Shown piece after piece: positions 48,660 to 59,905 of a stretch of DNA of 64,000 nt. The translations under genes and the position numbers were made by a program. The stretch's first letter is position 1; the number at the start of each line of letters is the position of its first letter. Under the pieces are notes generated by a model. That model worked only from the letters and a program-made list of their open reading frames with translations. It did not search any database and had not been told where the DNA came from. The stretch comes from Tolypeutes matacus (Eukaryota > Chordata > Mammalia > Cingulata > Chlamyphoridae), in contig JAKSZT010053769.1 in assembly GCA_026826555.1 (NCBI GenBank), positions 426,439 to 490,438 on the forward strand. The letters run 5' to 3'.

Positions 48660-48800
48660 CATTGTATTAATTTTGTGAATACTTACTGACTTTTTCTTCA
48701 CTGGTCAATGAATGCAGGAATCAAGCCTATCTTGATCACTGCTGTATCCCCAGTGCTTTGTACTAGGACCACCACATAGAAAAGCTCAATTATTATTTGC
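48660..48800 (+). mobile_element. L2 LINE, 3' end
   Basis: ATCACTGCTGTATCCCCAGT, GCTTTGTACTAGGACCACCA, CATAGAAAAGCTCAATTATT is the L2 terminal block. Confidence 0.75.
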
Positions 48801-49935
48801 CATTTAGAATGCCTTAAAAATACAAATGATCTTACCTATGATTCTCTTTATATTGGGCCCAGATTTGGGACATTGAAAAATGCATGATCCAGCTTTACTT
48901 ATCCAAAGTATCATGTTTGTCCACAACAACCTAATCCCTCTGCCTCCCAAAAGTTGATCTTCACCCAGATTTTCCATAAGAGCAAGATATTACTGGACTG
49001 CAGAAACTTGACAGACCTTGGAACATAGTAATGCAAACCAAAAATATTGTTAGGAATTAGAGGAATACAATTGTAAAACTGGATTTCAAGCCTTTGGTGC
49101 TTATTCACATCCACTCTCACTTTATGTTAGGATGTGCTAAAATAGAACAATAAAATATTTTATTGCATTTGCTTGCAGCAGAAAATGATGTGATGTGTTC
49201 AATGTTTTTCATCCATATATTCTTGTCTGTAACTTGATGAAGTGATTGATGTTTCAAATATAGAGATTAGGATTCAAATATGGACCATTTTGTGACTGTC
49301 TGAGCCAAACACTTCATAACTCCAAAATTCTTTATTTGAATTATCAAGTATATATTTTTATTCAAAATTAAATCCAAGAGTAAAGAAACCTATCTTACAG
49401 TCAAGAAATGCATCTTCATGTCATCTGAAGTGGTATCAATTAATGATGTGCATGAAAGTTTGTTTCTTTGTTTATGTAGTGCTAGCTAAATGTGATTTTG
49501 TTTCAGTTGAAAGCAATTATGATGTTCTAGAGCACAAGTTGGAAACAAACACTTAGTTCTTAAAGTCTGAATATGAAAGTTTCTGAGCCATAGGAAACAT
49601 AAAAATGAGGAAAGTCCCATTCACATCTGTAAAATAGCTTTCTGGGAAGCAATGGTTAGTGAGGAAGAGATTCTATTATATATATCCTAGGAGTCCGATG
49701 ATGGGGGTGACTTGAAAATATTGTGGTCTATATTTCAAAGGCAAAAAGACTGGTAGAAAATCATGAGGCATGAGGCCGAGAAGTAAATAAGAAAATGTCA
49801 TTTTAGTTATTATATTGAAAACTTGATTTAATAATGACTCTAGCGTTACAGAGAGGTAGGATTCTCAGAGCTCCCCAATTCCAATGCTCCTTTTTGTAAA
49901 AGTCCCTGATATTTATTCAAGCCTCATAGTCCTCA
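48801..49935. other. No gene seen; unassigned DNA
   Basis: AT-rich; the frame at 48911-49120 (minus) has no recognisable feature. Confidence 0.4.
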
Positions 49936-49939
49936 ATAT

Positions 49940-50205
49940 CCTCATACGTTATCGTCTGGTATGACTGACATACTTATAACTCTCCAAAAGCACATAGTTG
50001 ATACACACCAGTGTGCAGTTGCTCAATCCATACCTATTATCCCAAAGGTCCTTCACCCAAATCCTTACCTGGCCAACACATTCTTCAGAGCTTGTGCAGA
50101 AACCAACTCTTCTCAGGTTTCTCTGACTCACCTTATTTAAGTTACAATACTCTCCCATGTGTTCCTTTAGCTTCTTATACATATCTATACACCCATGTTT
50201 CTCAC
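49940..50205 (+). mobile_element. L2 LINE fragment
   Basis: TTACCTGGCCAACACATTCT, TCAGAGCTTGTGCAG and TTTCTCTGACTCACC follow the L2 order (ctacctggctaactcc, ttcaagactcag, cttccctgacc). The opposing frames at 49949-50232 are not genes. Confidence 0.6.
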
Positions 50206-50221
50206 TCTTACCCAGACATTG

Positions 50222-50346
50222 GAATCATGTAAGAAGCTGTAGCCCCCACTCCCAGCAATTCTTAGTTAATTGGGCTGAGTTGCTGCCTTGACTTTGGGGG
50301 TTTTATAAGTTTCCAAGGTGATGCTAATGTACTGCCAAGGTTGAAA
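50222..50346 (+). mobile_element. hAT/MER-type DNA repeat fragment
   Basis: TTGGAATCATGTAAGAAGCT, then CCCACTCCCAGCAATTCT and CCAAGGTGATGCTAATGTAC, then GCCAAGGTTGAAAAACTC follow the body and right end of small MER3-like transposons. Confidence 0.55.
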
Positions 50347-50451
50347 AACTCTTTTTCACAGTTTTATCTTATTGGATTGAACTTTTCTGTGTATTTGTCT
50401 GTCTTTTCCTTGTGGTCAAGAATTATACTTTGTTTACTTGCTTTTCTTCAG

Positions 50452-50615
50452 AATCAAATGCAGCGTTACTGCCTGATCACTTATATGCTCTTGGAAGATG
50501 TATGATGACATATACTGAATTAACTGAGGATAACCTAGAAAGAACCAGAATTGAGGAACATGAGGCTTTCTTTAAGAGGTTGAATGTGAAAAAAAGAGAG
50601 AAAAATAATAGATGA
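50452..50615 (+). other. Candidate exon or decayed coding segment
   Basis: A good splice-acceptor-like run (TTTGTTTACTTGCTTTTCTTCAG, of which CTTGCTTTTCTTCAG is at 50437-50451) precedes a frame reading NAALLPDHLYALGRCMMTYT, then a charged tail with ELTEDNLERTRIEEHEAF, closed by TGA at 50613. About 65 bases later a second short frame, from about 50681, reads REKAMETKSIQEEMVALVEK and GKNSGLLGT. The composition is protein-like and unlike the AT-driven frames nearby. I do not recognise the protein. It could be true exons of an unknown gene, or a retrocopy with an insertion; no donor site is convincing. Confidence 0.3.
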
Positions 50616-50769
50616 GGGCTATCTGCTAGAGACAGATTGTTTTTTTGAATTATAATATGATTTGTATATTTATATGTAGAAGGCAAGTGAGGGAAAAAGC
50701 AATGGAAACAAAAAGCATCCAGGAAGAGATGGTTGCTTTAGTAGAAAAGGGAAAAAATTCTGGATTATT

Positions 50770-51582
50770 AGGCACTTGAACTTATAAAGGAAGCTGAAGA
50801 AAGGCCTAATTAAAGATATTTTAAATGTGAAAGACCAAGTTGCTGGTTATACCACTAAACCCAGTGCAATACAGTATTTCTGAGAGGAGGGACATTCCCA
50901 AAACTGACGTTTTCCAGTGCAAACAAATCAAACAAAATATAAGATTTTACATCAATTCTTATGTTACTGAAACGCAAACAAGTGTGGACTGAAAACTTAG
51001 GGAATTGACTTCCTAAAAAGGAATATAAGTACAACCTCTTTATTTTTGTAAAGGATTTTATTCTCAATTACTTCATTATGCTTTGCTCTTTCCCCCACGT
51101 GCTCTCTCTCTCTCTCTTTCCCCTCCATCCTTCTCACCTTCCTTTTCTTTCTATAAACTTCCTCTAGGTTATATATTTCTCAGAGTACTGAAGAAAAAAT
51201 GCAACCAAAAATTGAGAAATAAACTGAAATTTAAGCAATGACCTTCCCTTCCTTCAGACATACACACATGTAACAGATTTATATGCCTTATTGTAAACAT
51301 TCTGCTACATCTTTCCTCCACCTGCTACAAGGAGTTAGAGAATCTGCTTTTAACAAGAAAGATAAATGCACCAAATGTCACTGAGCCTCAGGGGGATCAG
51401 AGATGGTAAAACAAGTGGTTTAATGTTCTGATTTCCTTTTTCTAATGCATGTACTGGATTATATTTTCAACCCAGTCTCTGAAACCACACAGCCAAGTGT
51501 GGCTTGTGCGTGGGCTAAGAAAATTTGCACTGATGAATCAAGCAGATAAATAACCACTCTCTCATTTGTATGTCTCTACATG
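50770..51582. other. No gene seen; unassigned DNA
   Basis: A (CT)n-rich tract lies at about 51103-51124; otherwise nothing was recognised. Confidence 0.4.
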
Positions 51583-51590
51583 GTTTACCA

Positions 51591-51783
51591 CAGGGGTTCT
51601 TAAACCTTTTTTGTTCCACAGACCCTTTGCCAGTCAGGTGAAAACTATAGACCCCTTACTAAGTCCACTATGCTGTGTAAAATTTAATAAATATGTCAGA
51701 CCCACACCAACACGTCCCCACAAGAATATTTTTTTTTTTTTAATTTCAATTCAAGCTCATGGACCCCTTGTTAAGAACCCCTG
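51591..51783 (+). mobile_element. hAT-like MITE with perfect 13-bp TIRs
   Basis: The element starts CAGGGGTTCTTAA (51591-51603) and ends TTAAGAACCCCTG (51771-51783), exact inverted repeats. Inside are ACAGACCCTTTGCCAGTC and TCATGGACCCCTTG. The 8 bp on each side (GTTTACCA, GTTCAGTA) agree at 5 of 8, which fits a decayed 8-bp hAT target duplication. It is too short to encode transposase. The strand is arbitrary. Confidence 0.82.
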
Positions 51784-51791
51784 GTTCAGTA

Positions 51792-54012
51792 GGAATGATG
51801 TCAAGAGAGGATGAAGTTAATTGTTTTGGTAACAGCTATTTATACTCAGTACAACAACAATATTTATATAGAATTTTTATTATTTCTAAGCTTCTTTCTT
51901 TTAGGTACTAGTTATTTTTGTCATTTTTCATTTTCAGAGCTGACCTTCAATATAACAGAACAAGCTATTATTGAGTACTAATAAGTTTCAACACACTGCA
52001 GTTAGTGTGCTTCACAGGTCTCACAACTTACTGCCACGGACAGATATGAAATTAAAAGTGAGACAGATTTATAACAGTTATAAAAGATAAAGTTAAAAAA
52101 AAAAAAAAGGAAGAAAGAAGGCAAGAAAGAAAGTCAAAAAGTAATAATTAAAGTCAGAAAGCCCAGGAAGCCAGCAGAAAAGCAAACGAGGAATAAAGAA
52201 GGAACGAGCTGCAGGATGGAGGATGAAATTCCTCTGGGGTGGGGTTGCGGCATGTGGGTCTCAGAAAGCCTAATGGTGGAAATGAAATTTAAATGAAGCT
52301 TTGAAAGATTTTGGTAACATTTTGACAAGTGAAGAAAAGTAATGAGGATTGGCACAAAGGTGATTAAGTTCAGGAAACATTAAAATTTCAGGTAGGTAGA
52401 GTATACAGTACATTTATGTCATCTGTTTGATCAGTGTCCTATGTGCTTGGCATTGACGCTTTTGGGGTGAGTGGAAAACAGGATGCAATGGAAGATAAAC
52501 TTGACACACAGGAATGAGAATATGCTTTTGAAAAAACTCAAAAACTCAACTCAGCGTTTTTTTCTACTTGATTACTGTGTCTGAAACACCTAGAGTGGGA
52601 TGATGCTTCTCTCAATTTTATTTTCTATGCAATAAGAGTTTTAAAAACTGTATTTAAAGAAGGTTTTTCTGAAAGCTAGTTGCTGAATGGATTTCACAAG
52701 CTGTAGGTGTAGGGATACCAGCTAGGAGAATATGGTAATAGTCCATGAACATGTTAATGATGACAGAATACTTTATCAACCATTTGAACTTTCTCAAATA
52801 GAAATGTTCTAAACAAAGTAATTGTAGCTAAGACTCATAAATATTTTTCTCTGATGTAGAGAATTAAGTGTAAATTTTAATTATATTTAATATGATGCAA
52901 TATGTTGAATTATGCTCTTTTGGGATACATATATCCCAGTGGTGCTACACAATGCCTTGTCGATAATAGAATTTAATTTCAATTTTCATCTTCATATTAT
53001 AACTAAAATTCTGCCTGAATGGATTTTTTTCCTTTGGTGCTGGATGATGTATTTTATGTTTATGCTTCTTAAGGATATTAGCACCGAGAATTTGGTTAAC
53101 TCTTTAATCTGGTTTATTGGAACTTTCTTCTATGTATGCATTTTTATAAAACAATCACAACTGGGACACATTTCCTGGTTGACTACTTCAGAAATGCTTG
53201 GGTGGCTTGTATACTAAGTAAAGTGTTGATGGAATATAAAAATTATATTTCAAATCAATTTCCAGCTGTTTTATTGCTTTCTTGTTCATGGTCACATAAG
53301 GGAAAGTGAATAATACTGAACCAATTATGAAATCATGTGTCACTCCACTGGTGATGAAAAATGGACTAGACACAGAATGTCATCAACTCTACTGTACACA
53401 GACATTCCATCAACCTTAGGAACTGAGTATTTATAGGCAGCCAGACTTGGCTTAATGGCTGTCAGGTGTTCACTGACAATTTGGTACTCCCTTTGGGCAT
53501 TGGTAATAATCCATCAAGGTCCAAGGTGGTGTACTTTTCACATGCATAGATCATTCTGCAACATCCTCAGCCGGGTACAATGTCATTTGAGTATTCACTG
53601 GATTACAATGACTGGGCAAGTCTTTACTTCTGGACAAGAAGCCGTAGAGTAACTTATGAATACACCAGATCCCTTCATAGCAGAACAGCTGAAAACATAA
53701 GCAGGTCCAAAATTATATCATACTGCTAGGGGAAAAAAAAAAACAAAACAAAACTATAACCCTTTAAAATAAATAAAGACAAAAAAAAAATTCCTTCCCC
53801 GGTGTGAAGGAGGAAGGATATCTTGGGAAATATCTGTCTGAACAATCTAAACTTTAAGCTACACTATAATGTTCATATATCTCTGTGTAAGCCAAGAATG
53901 GTAGTATTTTTGTATTTATAGTTGGGATTAGGGATAGTGGAAGATTAAAGTTATCAACAAGAATGGTGACAATTTGAAGGGGATTTGAGCTCTTGTAAAA
54001 TATAGAGCTTTT
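51792..54012. other. No gene seen; unassigned DNA
   Basis: No coding frame or confident repeat was found. A-rich runs occur at about 52095-52108 and 53731-53752. The frames at 52134-52355, 52912-53373 and 53455-53652 have no recognised motif. Confidence 0.4.
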
Positions 54013-54227
54013 TAATGGAAGCAAGCAAGGAAGGGAGGGAGGGAGGAAGGAGGGAGGGAAGAAGAAAGAGAGAGAAAGAAAAAGAAAGAAAGAAAGAGAG
54101 AGAGGGGGAAAGAGAGAGAGAGAGAAAGGAAGGAAGGAAGGAAGGAAGGAAGGAAGGAAGGAAGGAAGGAAGGAAGGAAGGAAGGAAGGAAGGAAGGAAG
54201 GAAGGAAGGAGAGAGAGAAAGAAAAAG

Positions 54228-54260
<33 letters not shown>

Positions 54261-54313
54261 AAGAAAGAAAGGAAAGGAAAGGAAGGAAGGAAGGAAGGAA
54301 GGAAGGAAGGAAG
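54013..54313. repeat. (AAGG)n/(AAAG)n microsatellite, left of gap
   Basis: The sequence is purine-only: GAAG and GGAA tetramers with GAAA blocks, including an uninterrupted run of AAGG units at about 54128-54207. Large frames across it and the gap (212, 220 and 143 codons) encode only repeats and unknown residues and are artefacts. Confidence 0.97.
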
Positions 54314-54413
54314 NNNNNNNNNNNNNNNNNNNNNNNNNNNNNNNNNNNNNNNNNNNNNNNNNNNNNNNNNNNNNNNNNNNNNNNNNNNNNNNNNNNNNNN
54401 NNNNNNNNNNNNN
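54314..54413. other. Assembly gap, 100 N
   Basis: Exactly 100 N lie inside the purine tract. A round 100 is a common placeholder for a gap of unknown length, so the true repeat length is unknown. Confidence 0.98.
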
Positions 54414-54480
54414 AAAGAGGAAGGAAGGGAGGGAGGGAGGGAGTAGGGCAGGGAGGGAGGGAGGAAGGAAGGGAAGAAAG
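54414..54480. repeat. (GGGA/AAGG)n, right of gap
   Basis: Continuation of the purine tract with GGGA units. Confidence 0.95.
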
Positions 54481-54659
54481 GCCTATTCTCATGCATGTTT
54501 GAAATAATTATTTGTTGGGAAACTGATAAAGTTTGAATCTTACAGTGGTTTAATCCAATCATTCTGCCATAAAATTCATGTGATCTAGAAATGTAAACAC
54601 AACAGAAAAATAACATGATGATGGCAAATCTTTGAAAACATAGGATTCATTATCAACTA

Positions 54660-54900
54660 AGTAATATTATTAATAGTAAATACTTGGAGAGATATTACTA
54701 TCTTCCTGGCTCTATGATATGTACTAAACAATACTACATTAATTAATTCTTACAACGTCTTATAAAATAGGTACTATTTTTACCCAAGTAATTTATATAT
54801 AATGGGACTAAGATTCAGAGGGTGTAAGCAATTTGTCCAAATGGGTGAAGACGATGTGATTCGAATCCAGGCTATATATTTCCAGGGGCTGTGTTACATT
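54660..54900 (-). mobile_element. MIR SINE
   Basis: Antisense MIR in order: ATTAATTCTTACAACGTCTT, AGGTACTATTTTTACCCA, ATTCAGAGGGTGTAAGCAAT, then TGTGATTCGAATCCAGGC. Confidence 0.75.
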
Positions 54901-55114
54901 CCCCAAACATTCATTATCTCTAATTATCAATTGCCAACACCATCCCACTCTTCAATTCATGTAGAGACACAGAGTGGACTGTAAAGTCTCAAATATGCAC
55001 AAATTGTCCATCTAGTCCCTTTCTCTGAAAGAGATTATGTACCCACACTAAATCCGTGATATTTAACAGCTGTGATTTAAAAAGTCAGTCTTTTTCTTAT
55101 TTTCTCCCATTCAT

Positions 55115-55430
55115 TCATTCACTAAAATAGTTATTGAGTGTTATTATGTGGCATGCAATATAACAGGTGCTGGAGAAACACTGTTGAAATAAACACACAT
55201 AGCCAATAATTCATGGAATCTAGTAGGGAAGGCAGAAATAAGCACAGGTTTAAATAATTATTATACAGGGAAAGATCTTTGGGAGACTAAAGCACTTGAT
55301 GCAATTGAAATTAGGATCTACAGGAAAGGAAAGGAGGTGATATTTAAGCTGATATTCAAAAGATGGGTTCAAGATAGCCAGAAATTTTGGTAGTTACAGG
55401 AGCTAAGTAAGTCATAGGGTCACCAGAGAC
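55115..55430 (-). mobile_element. L2 LINE, 3' end
   Basis: TTCATTCATTCACTAAAATA, GAGTGTTATTATGTGGCATG, CAGGTGCTGGAGAAAC, and GGAGGTGATATTTAAGCTGA is the L2 3' end in reverse. Confidence 0.75.
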
Positions 55431-55539
55431 TACATAGCTGCATAATTCAATGGGTACAATACTTGAGTTTACCTAACCTGTTTCGCATGTACCTTTCTTG
55501 ACCACAGTCCCCTCCTTCTTTAAAAGTATCCTTCCCCAA

Positions 55540-55713
55540 GTTCCAGGCTCTCTGGTTGTTCCTTCTCAATCTTCTTATGCAAAATTCTTTTCCCTACAAC
55601 CTCACTTTAAATGTTGGCATTCACTTAGGTCCTTTTCTCTTCCCACTGATTTCTCTGTGTGAATTCATGCATTCTTATAGCTAATTATAGTTAATTAAAA
55701 TTAACACTGCTAT
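55540..55713 (+). mobile_element. L2 LINE, part 1 (split by RPL21 retrocopy)
   Basis: GTCCTTTTCTCTTCCCACTG, then TCTCTGTGTGAATTCATGCA matches L2 sequence that continues directly at 56287 after the retrocopy. Confidence 0.7.
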
Positions 55714-56286
55714 TTTTTTTTTTACAATCCACAAGTCTTATTTATTTATTTATTTTTATACTTCTTATGCCATTAATTCATAGGGAGTAGATTTCAGTAG
55801 CTCAGGCTTTTTTCCACTGGTTCTCACAAAGTGTGCTTCTCTGGGTGCAGCAGGCCGGCGCTTCAGTTGGACCCGGGTAGCTTTCTCTTTGGCTTCCTGC
55901 TTTTTCTGATCATTTTCCTTCACACATTTTAGGAAGCTATCTCTGATCTTAGAGTGCTTAATATGCTCATTAAGTATATTAATTCTCTTGTCGAGAATCT
56001 TGCCCTTAACCTGTTTGTTTACCACGATACCAACAGCATGCTGGGTAACATTGAAGACTCTTCTGGTTTTGCCATGGTAACACTTGTGGGACATTCCTTT
56101 TTGAACAGTGCCCACTCCCTTTATGTCTACCATATCACCTTTCTTGTAGAGTCACATATATGTGGCCAAAGGAACAACTCCATATTGTCTAAAAAGCCTA
56201 GAAACACATAGCGGGTTCCTCTCAGCTTTCCCTTTGTGTTCATCATTTTGGTGAATTACTGCTAGATGGCGATTCTGGCCAAAAGG
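55714..56286 (-). pseudogene. RPL21P: RPL21 processed pseudogene, full length
   Basis: This is a retrocopy of the 60S ribosomal protein gene RPL21. In minus sense it has the 5' UTR from a pyrimidine start (CCTTTTGGCCAGAATCGCC), the ATG at 56246-56244, the coding region, the stop TAA at 55767-55765, a short 3' UTR and an A tail (T-run 55714-55723). A frame from 56133 to 55765 still reads [18 protein letters not shown], then [19 protein letters not shown]. It is inactivated by a 1-bp deletion near 56204 and by an in-frame TGA at about 56153 where the parent has an arginine CGA. A 12-bp TSD with one mismatch flanks it: TAACACTGCTAT (55702-55713) and TAACATTGCTAT (56287-56298). Confidence 0.96.
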
Positions 56287-56800
56287 TAACATTGCTATAT
56301 TGATGACACCCAAAGCTAAGTCTCTGGGCCAGATTTCTTTAGACCATCATGTCTAAACTTGAATGCTTAATCTTGCCCCAAATCTTCTCCTTCTCCATCT
56401 ATGTTCTATATCTTAGGACCTGCCTCCACTCAATGTCTTAAACCAAAATTTAAAAAATGAGCATTACCCTCAACTTCTATTTCTCTCTATCCCTCACCTA
56501 TACCCAGTCACCAAGTCTAAATATTAATACTTTACCTCCTAAATAACAGTACTTTTATTCCCATCTGTTATTACCTTTCATCTTTTGTCTAGACTAACAC
56601 ACTCCACCATGACTGTTCTGTGTGTGTCTAGTCTTTTATCTTTCAATCATAACTTCACAATGAATCCAGAGTGTTCTTTTTCTTTTGAAAGCATGAATTT
56701 ATTAATGTTACATTTTGCACACAACCCTTCAGAGGCTTCCTATTGGCTTAAAAAATTGTTTTGTTTTGTCTTTTTAGTTATCACGGCTATATTGGGAGTC
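56287..56800 (+). mobile_element. L2 LINE, part 2
   Basis: TATTGATGACACCCAAAGCT, TCTCTGGGCCAGATTTC, CAGTCACCAAGTCTAAATAT and CTTCAGAGGCTTCCTATTGG are successive L2 blocks. Confidence 0.8.
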
Positions 56801-56802
56801 TT

Positions 56803-57245
56803 CCAGTTATGAGTTATAGAAACCAACTGAAACTGGTTTAATCAAGGAGGGGGATTTATTGACTATCATTAACTGAGAAGTTCCAGGATGATTTGTAGTC
56901 ATCACTAAATTCAGAAGTTTATTGATTTGGGTTTCTCTAATAGAGCTTTACCCTGTATTGGCTTTGTTCTAAAGAAGGTCCTTCCCAGTAAACACGAACA
57001 TGTAAAGTGCAAGCTTTCAGCCTATCAATTTCAAAAGCATAATATAAAATGTGACCCTCTTTCTATATTGTTCTAATAAAAGTCTGGCTTCATTCATGTA
57101 CAATTTTCCACTCAAAAATTGAGGAATGAGAATAAAGTCACTTGAAATCCATAGACTGTGATTAGGAAAAAATTGTTCTTCATTGAAAATAGAGCTGCTC
57201 TTTCTAATTAGGACACAGGCAATAATATCGTATAGCAAAATTTCC
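56803..57245. mobile_element. Unnamed repeat inserted in L2
   Basis: GGGAGTCTTCCAGTTATGAG, then AAACCAACTGAAACTGGTTT and GGGGGATTTATTGACTATCA is a wording I know from an old mammalian DNA transposon or LTR family but cannot name. It separates two adjacent parts of the same L2. Confidence 0.45.
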
Positions 57246-57640
57246 AGATGTCAGCCTCAAACAGCTGCACAATTCCTTATGATCTCATGCCTGTTCATCT
57301 GTCCAGTCTCATATCTTACTCTTCCTCTCCCCTTATCACCTGTTCCAGCCTCAATGGGCTACTTGCAGTTCCCCAAATAGGTTCTCTTTTATGCAGATAT
57401 TTGTAAGCATGTTTATGTTTGCCAGCAACACCTGCTCCCATTCCTGTAAACTCCTAAAAATCCTTTGCTGATTAGACATCACTTTTTCCCAGAAGCCTCT
57501 GACCCTCAATTTATGGGATAGATGAGCTTTTCTTGCCTAATTGCTAGTCTGTCTTCTTCTCATAAATATTAAGACTTCTTTTCCATTTACTGCACCCCCA
57601 GCACTTAATACAGTACTTGGTCTCAAAATATCTTAGTTTT
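57246..57640 (+). mobile_element. L2 LINE, part 3 (3' end)
   Basis: TATGATCTCATGCCTGTTCA, CCTGTTCCAGCCTCAATGGG, CCCAGAAGCCTCTGACC and CCCCAGCACTTAATACAGTA run in L2 order to its 3' end. Confidence 0.75.
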
Positions 57641-57885
57641 ATAACTAATCTTGGAAGAATACTTAATCTACAATATAAGTGTAAAAACACATTGCTAACA
57701 AAATTGTTTTTGCACTTTCAAAAGGCAACATTCATGAAGTATTTAGCTCAATGCTTCATATACCTAGAAGGTATACAACTATTTCTTTTTGCCCTTTCTT
57801 TAAAATTGAATTAAATCTATCAATTCATAGCATGAAGACAAAATCCATCTAATATTTCAAAGGTTTAATTATTCTGTTAGGGCAG

Positions 57886-57945
57886 GGTCCTGAAAACTGT
57901 GGGCCTTCAGACCAAATCTGGTGCGTAGCCTGTTTTTGTTTTTTC
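57886..57945 (-). mobile_element. MER5A-like hAT fragment
   Basis: CAGGGTCCTGAAAACTGTGG, GCCTTCAGACCAAATCTGG and TAGCCTGTTTTTG match one end of the MER5A-type transposon. The other end is missing. Confidence 0.65.
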
Positions 57946-57964
57946 ATTTTTTAAAATACCAAAT

Positions 57965-58240
57965 AATTTTTATAAACTGATTAAATTATTTTGGGCATAT
58001 CCATACAATGGACTTCTTGTATTTATTAGCAATGCGTTAAAATAATATTTATTGACCAGGAAACATCTACATATATTACATGAAAATCAATGTTTCAAAA
58101 GTGTATGATCCCAATTTTTCTTTTTACATTTTTAAATGGCTACATTTTAAATAGTTATATAAATATCTATGTTGTCTCTTGGCTCCCAAAGCCTAAAATA
58201 TTTCCTATATGGTACTTTATGGAAAAGTTTGTGTCACTGT
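57965..58240 (+). mobile_element. Old L1 (L1M) 3' end
   Basis: GGGCATATCCATACAATGGA, AGCAATGCGTTAAAATAATA and AAAGTGTATGATCCCAATTT is the sense L1M 3' end. Confidence 0.65.
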
Positions 58241-58437
58241 TCTATAATATCCCATAATTAGTTAATATGTGATTGAGAAATAGAATTTAGCATCCATTTT
58301 AAAAGATTGGACAAGATGACTACTAAATTCTTTTTTTCTTTCATCTTTCAATTTATGTTTTTTACTTTACATTTGTCATACTCAAAGTCTTAAAAATCAA
58401 AGTATTAAAGGGATAAGAAATGAGTGTGCTCTAAAAC

Positions 58438-58570
58438 AGTGAGTGGTTCTTAACCTTTCTGTATTATGGTTAGTTCTGAAAATCTGATGAAATCTATGGA
58501 ATCTCTCTGCAATAAATGCATGTATGCAAACATCAAAATATTTGCATATACTTCCAAAAGGATTTGGCTT
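58438..58570 (+). mobile_element. hAT-like MITE fragment
   Basis: AGTGGTTCTTAACCTTTCTG, AAAATCTGATGAAATCTATG and GCATGTATGCAAACATC resemble the left half of a MER-type hAT element related in wording to 51591-51783. No right end was found. Confidence 0.5.
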
Positions 58571-59820
58571 TTTCCTTCTGATCTATGGGTTATGTAGACA
58601 TTCAAGGACTACGAAATTAGAACTACTCTAACAGTTTCTCTTGTCAAAAGTTTAGTTGTTTATTGAAGAGTACCAATGAATGCAAAATCCATAGAGACAG
58701 AATTTTTTTATTTGCATTATCTGTCTGCCTTCCTTCAAGATAGAGGAAGTGAGCTGTCTCAGGAATAAGAAATTGGTTGATAGAAATTACATTTTTTTCC
58801 TAGGGTTGACTCTGAAGTTAATTTCAGTTTCTCTTCTTCCTTCAATGGCAAGACCTTTTAAGAAGAAAGTTTTAAAGATAGGTCACAAAGGAAGTTCTAT
58901 TATGATTCTCCAATTGGATTGCCATGTCTCATCTTTCATTTGGATTTTAAGAAAGCAAGATACTCATGTCTAAGTGAAACCCTTGTTAAAGCTTTCAGAA
59001 CTTTATTTAATGCACTCCAACCTCATAGGTTTGGCTCCATTCTCTGAAGCTGAAAATAGCTAACAAATGGCTTTCCAGCACTGCCTGACTTCTACTGTAT
59101 TACTGTTCTGTCTGTTGGCATGCATGATAAAGGGAGATGACATCATATCTTTTAAATCTTTCTCTCATTAAGAAACTTATTTTAAGATTTTCTTAGTAAG
59201 AGATACTTTGTTTCATCATATCCACAATCAGGATATTGTGGGATAAAAATAAAAAGTAAAAGTCCCTTCAAAAATGAATATAGGAAAAAGGCTAAATATC
59301 TAGAACATATGTTAAAAGTCAAATATGTGAACTTGTATTGAAGCACAGGAATATATCTAGGTGTATGTGAACACATCCTAGTAGATATATATGTATGTTT
59401 CCCCATATTAAAATCAGTTTTAACATCTACCTTAAGGAATGCTGGAAATCTCTGAGGAATTTTCCAAAACATGATTTACATTGTAACTTCCTTGTCTTGT
59501 GGAAGATCTCAGAAAGATGGATTTTAGATGGAATAAATTTTCCAGATATAATGTGATCTTCATTTCACACTACCTTGGAAGAGAAGGAATTTGGGGGAAA
59601 AGAGTTTCTGTTAGCCATAGGAGGGCAAATGAACTTCAAACTTGGCTGCAGGTCAGAACAGAAGGCTTCAAAAGAGCACCCAATTTTGTCTCTACGGGAG
59701 TGGTCATTCACTCTCTGTCCTAATACCATTTTATAAAATTCTGATTAAGCCTTTGAAATTCAACACACATTCTTGTGAGTTACCTGCTTTGGGTGAGGTC
59801 TACAGATGGCTCCTTGGGGA
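58571..59820. other. No gene seen; unassigned DNA
   Basis: The frames at 58749-58973, 59182-59472 and 59499-59824 carry no recognised motif. Confidence 0.4.
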
Positions 59821-59824
59821 GTAA

Positions 59825-59905
59825 AAAGTTGAAGGAAAAAACCTTTGTCCTCATGGAGCTTGCAATGTAGAAGGTAAGAGAGAGGATGTACATGAATAAT
59901 TGTAA
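59825..59905 (-). mobile_element. Possible L2 fragment
   Basis: TTTGTCCTCATGGAGCTTGC, then ACATGAATAATTGTAAT matches reverse L2 over a short span. Confidence 0.5.

Noticed and set aside
53854..54616. Open frames of 212, 220 and 143 codons across the purine repeat
   Set aside because: They are translations of (AAGG)n repeats joined through 100 N; composition only, no protein family.
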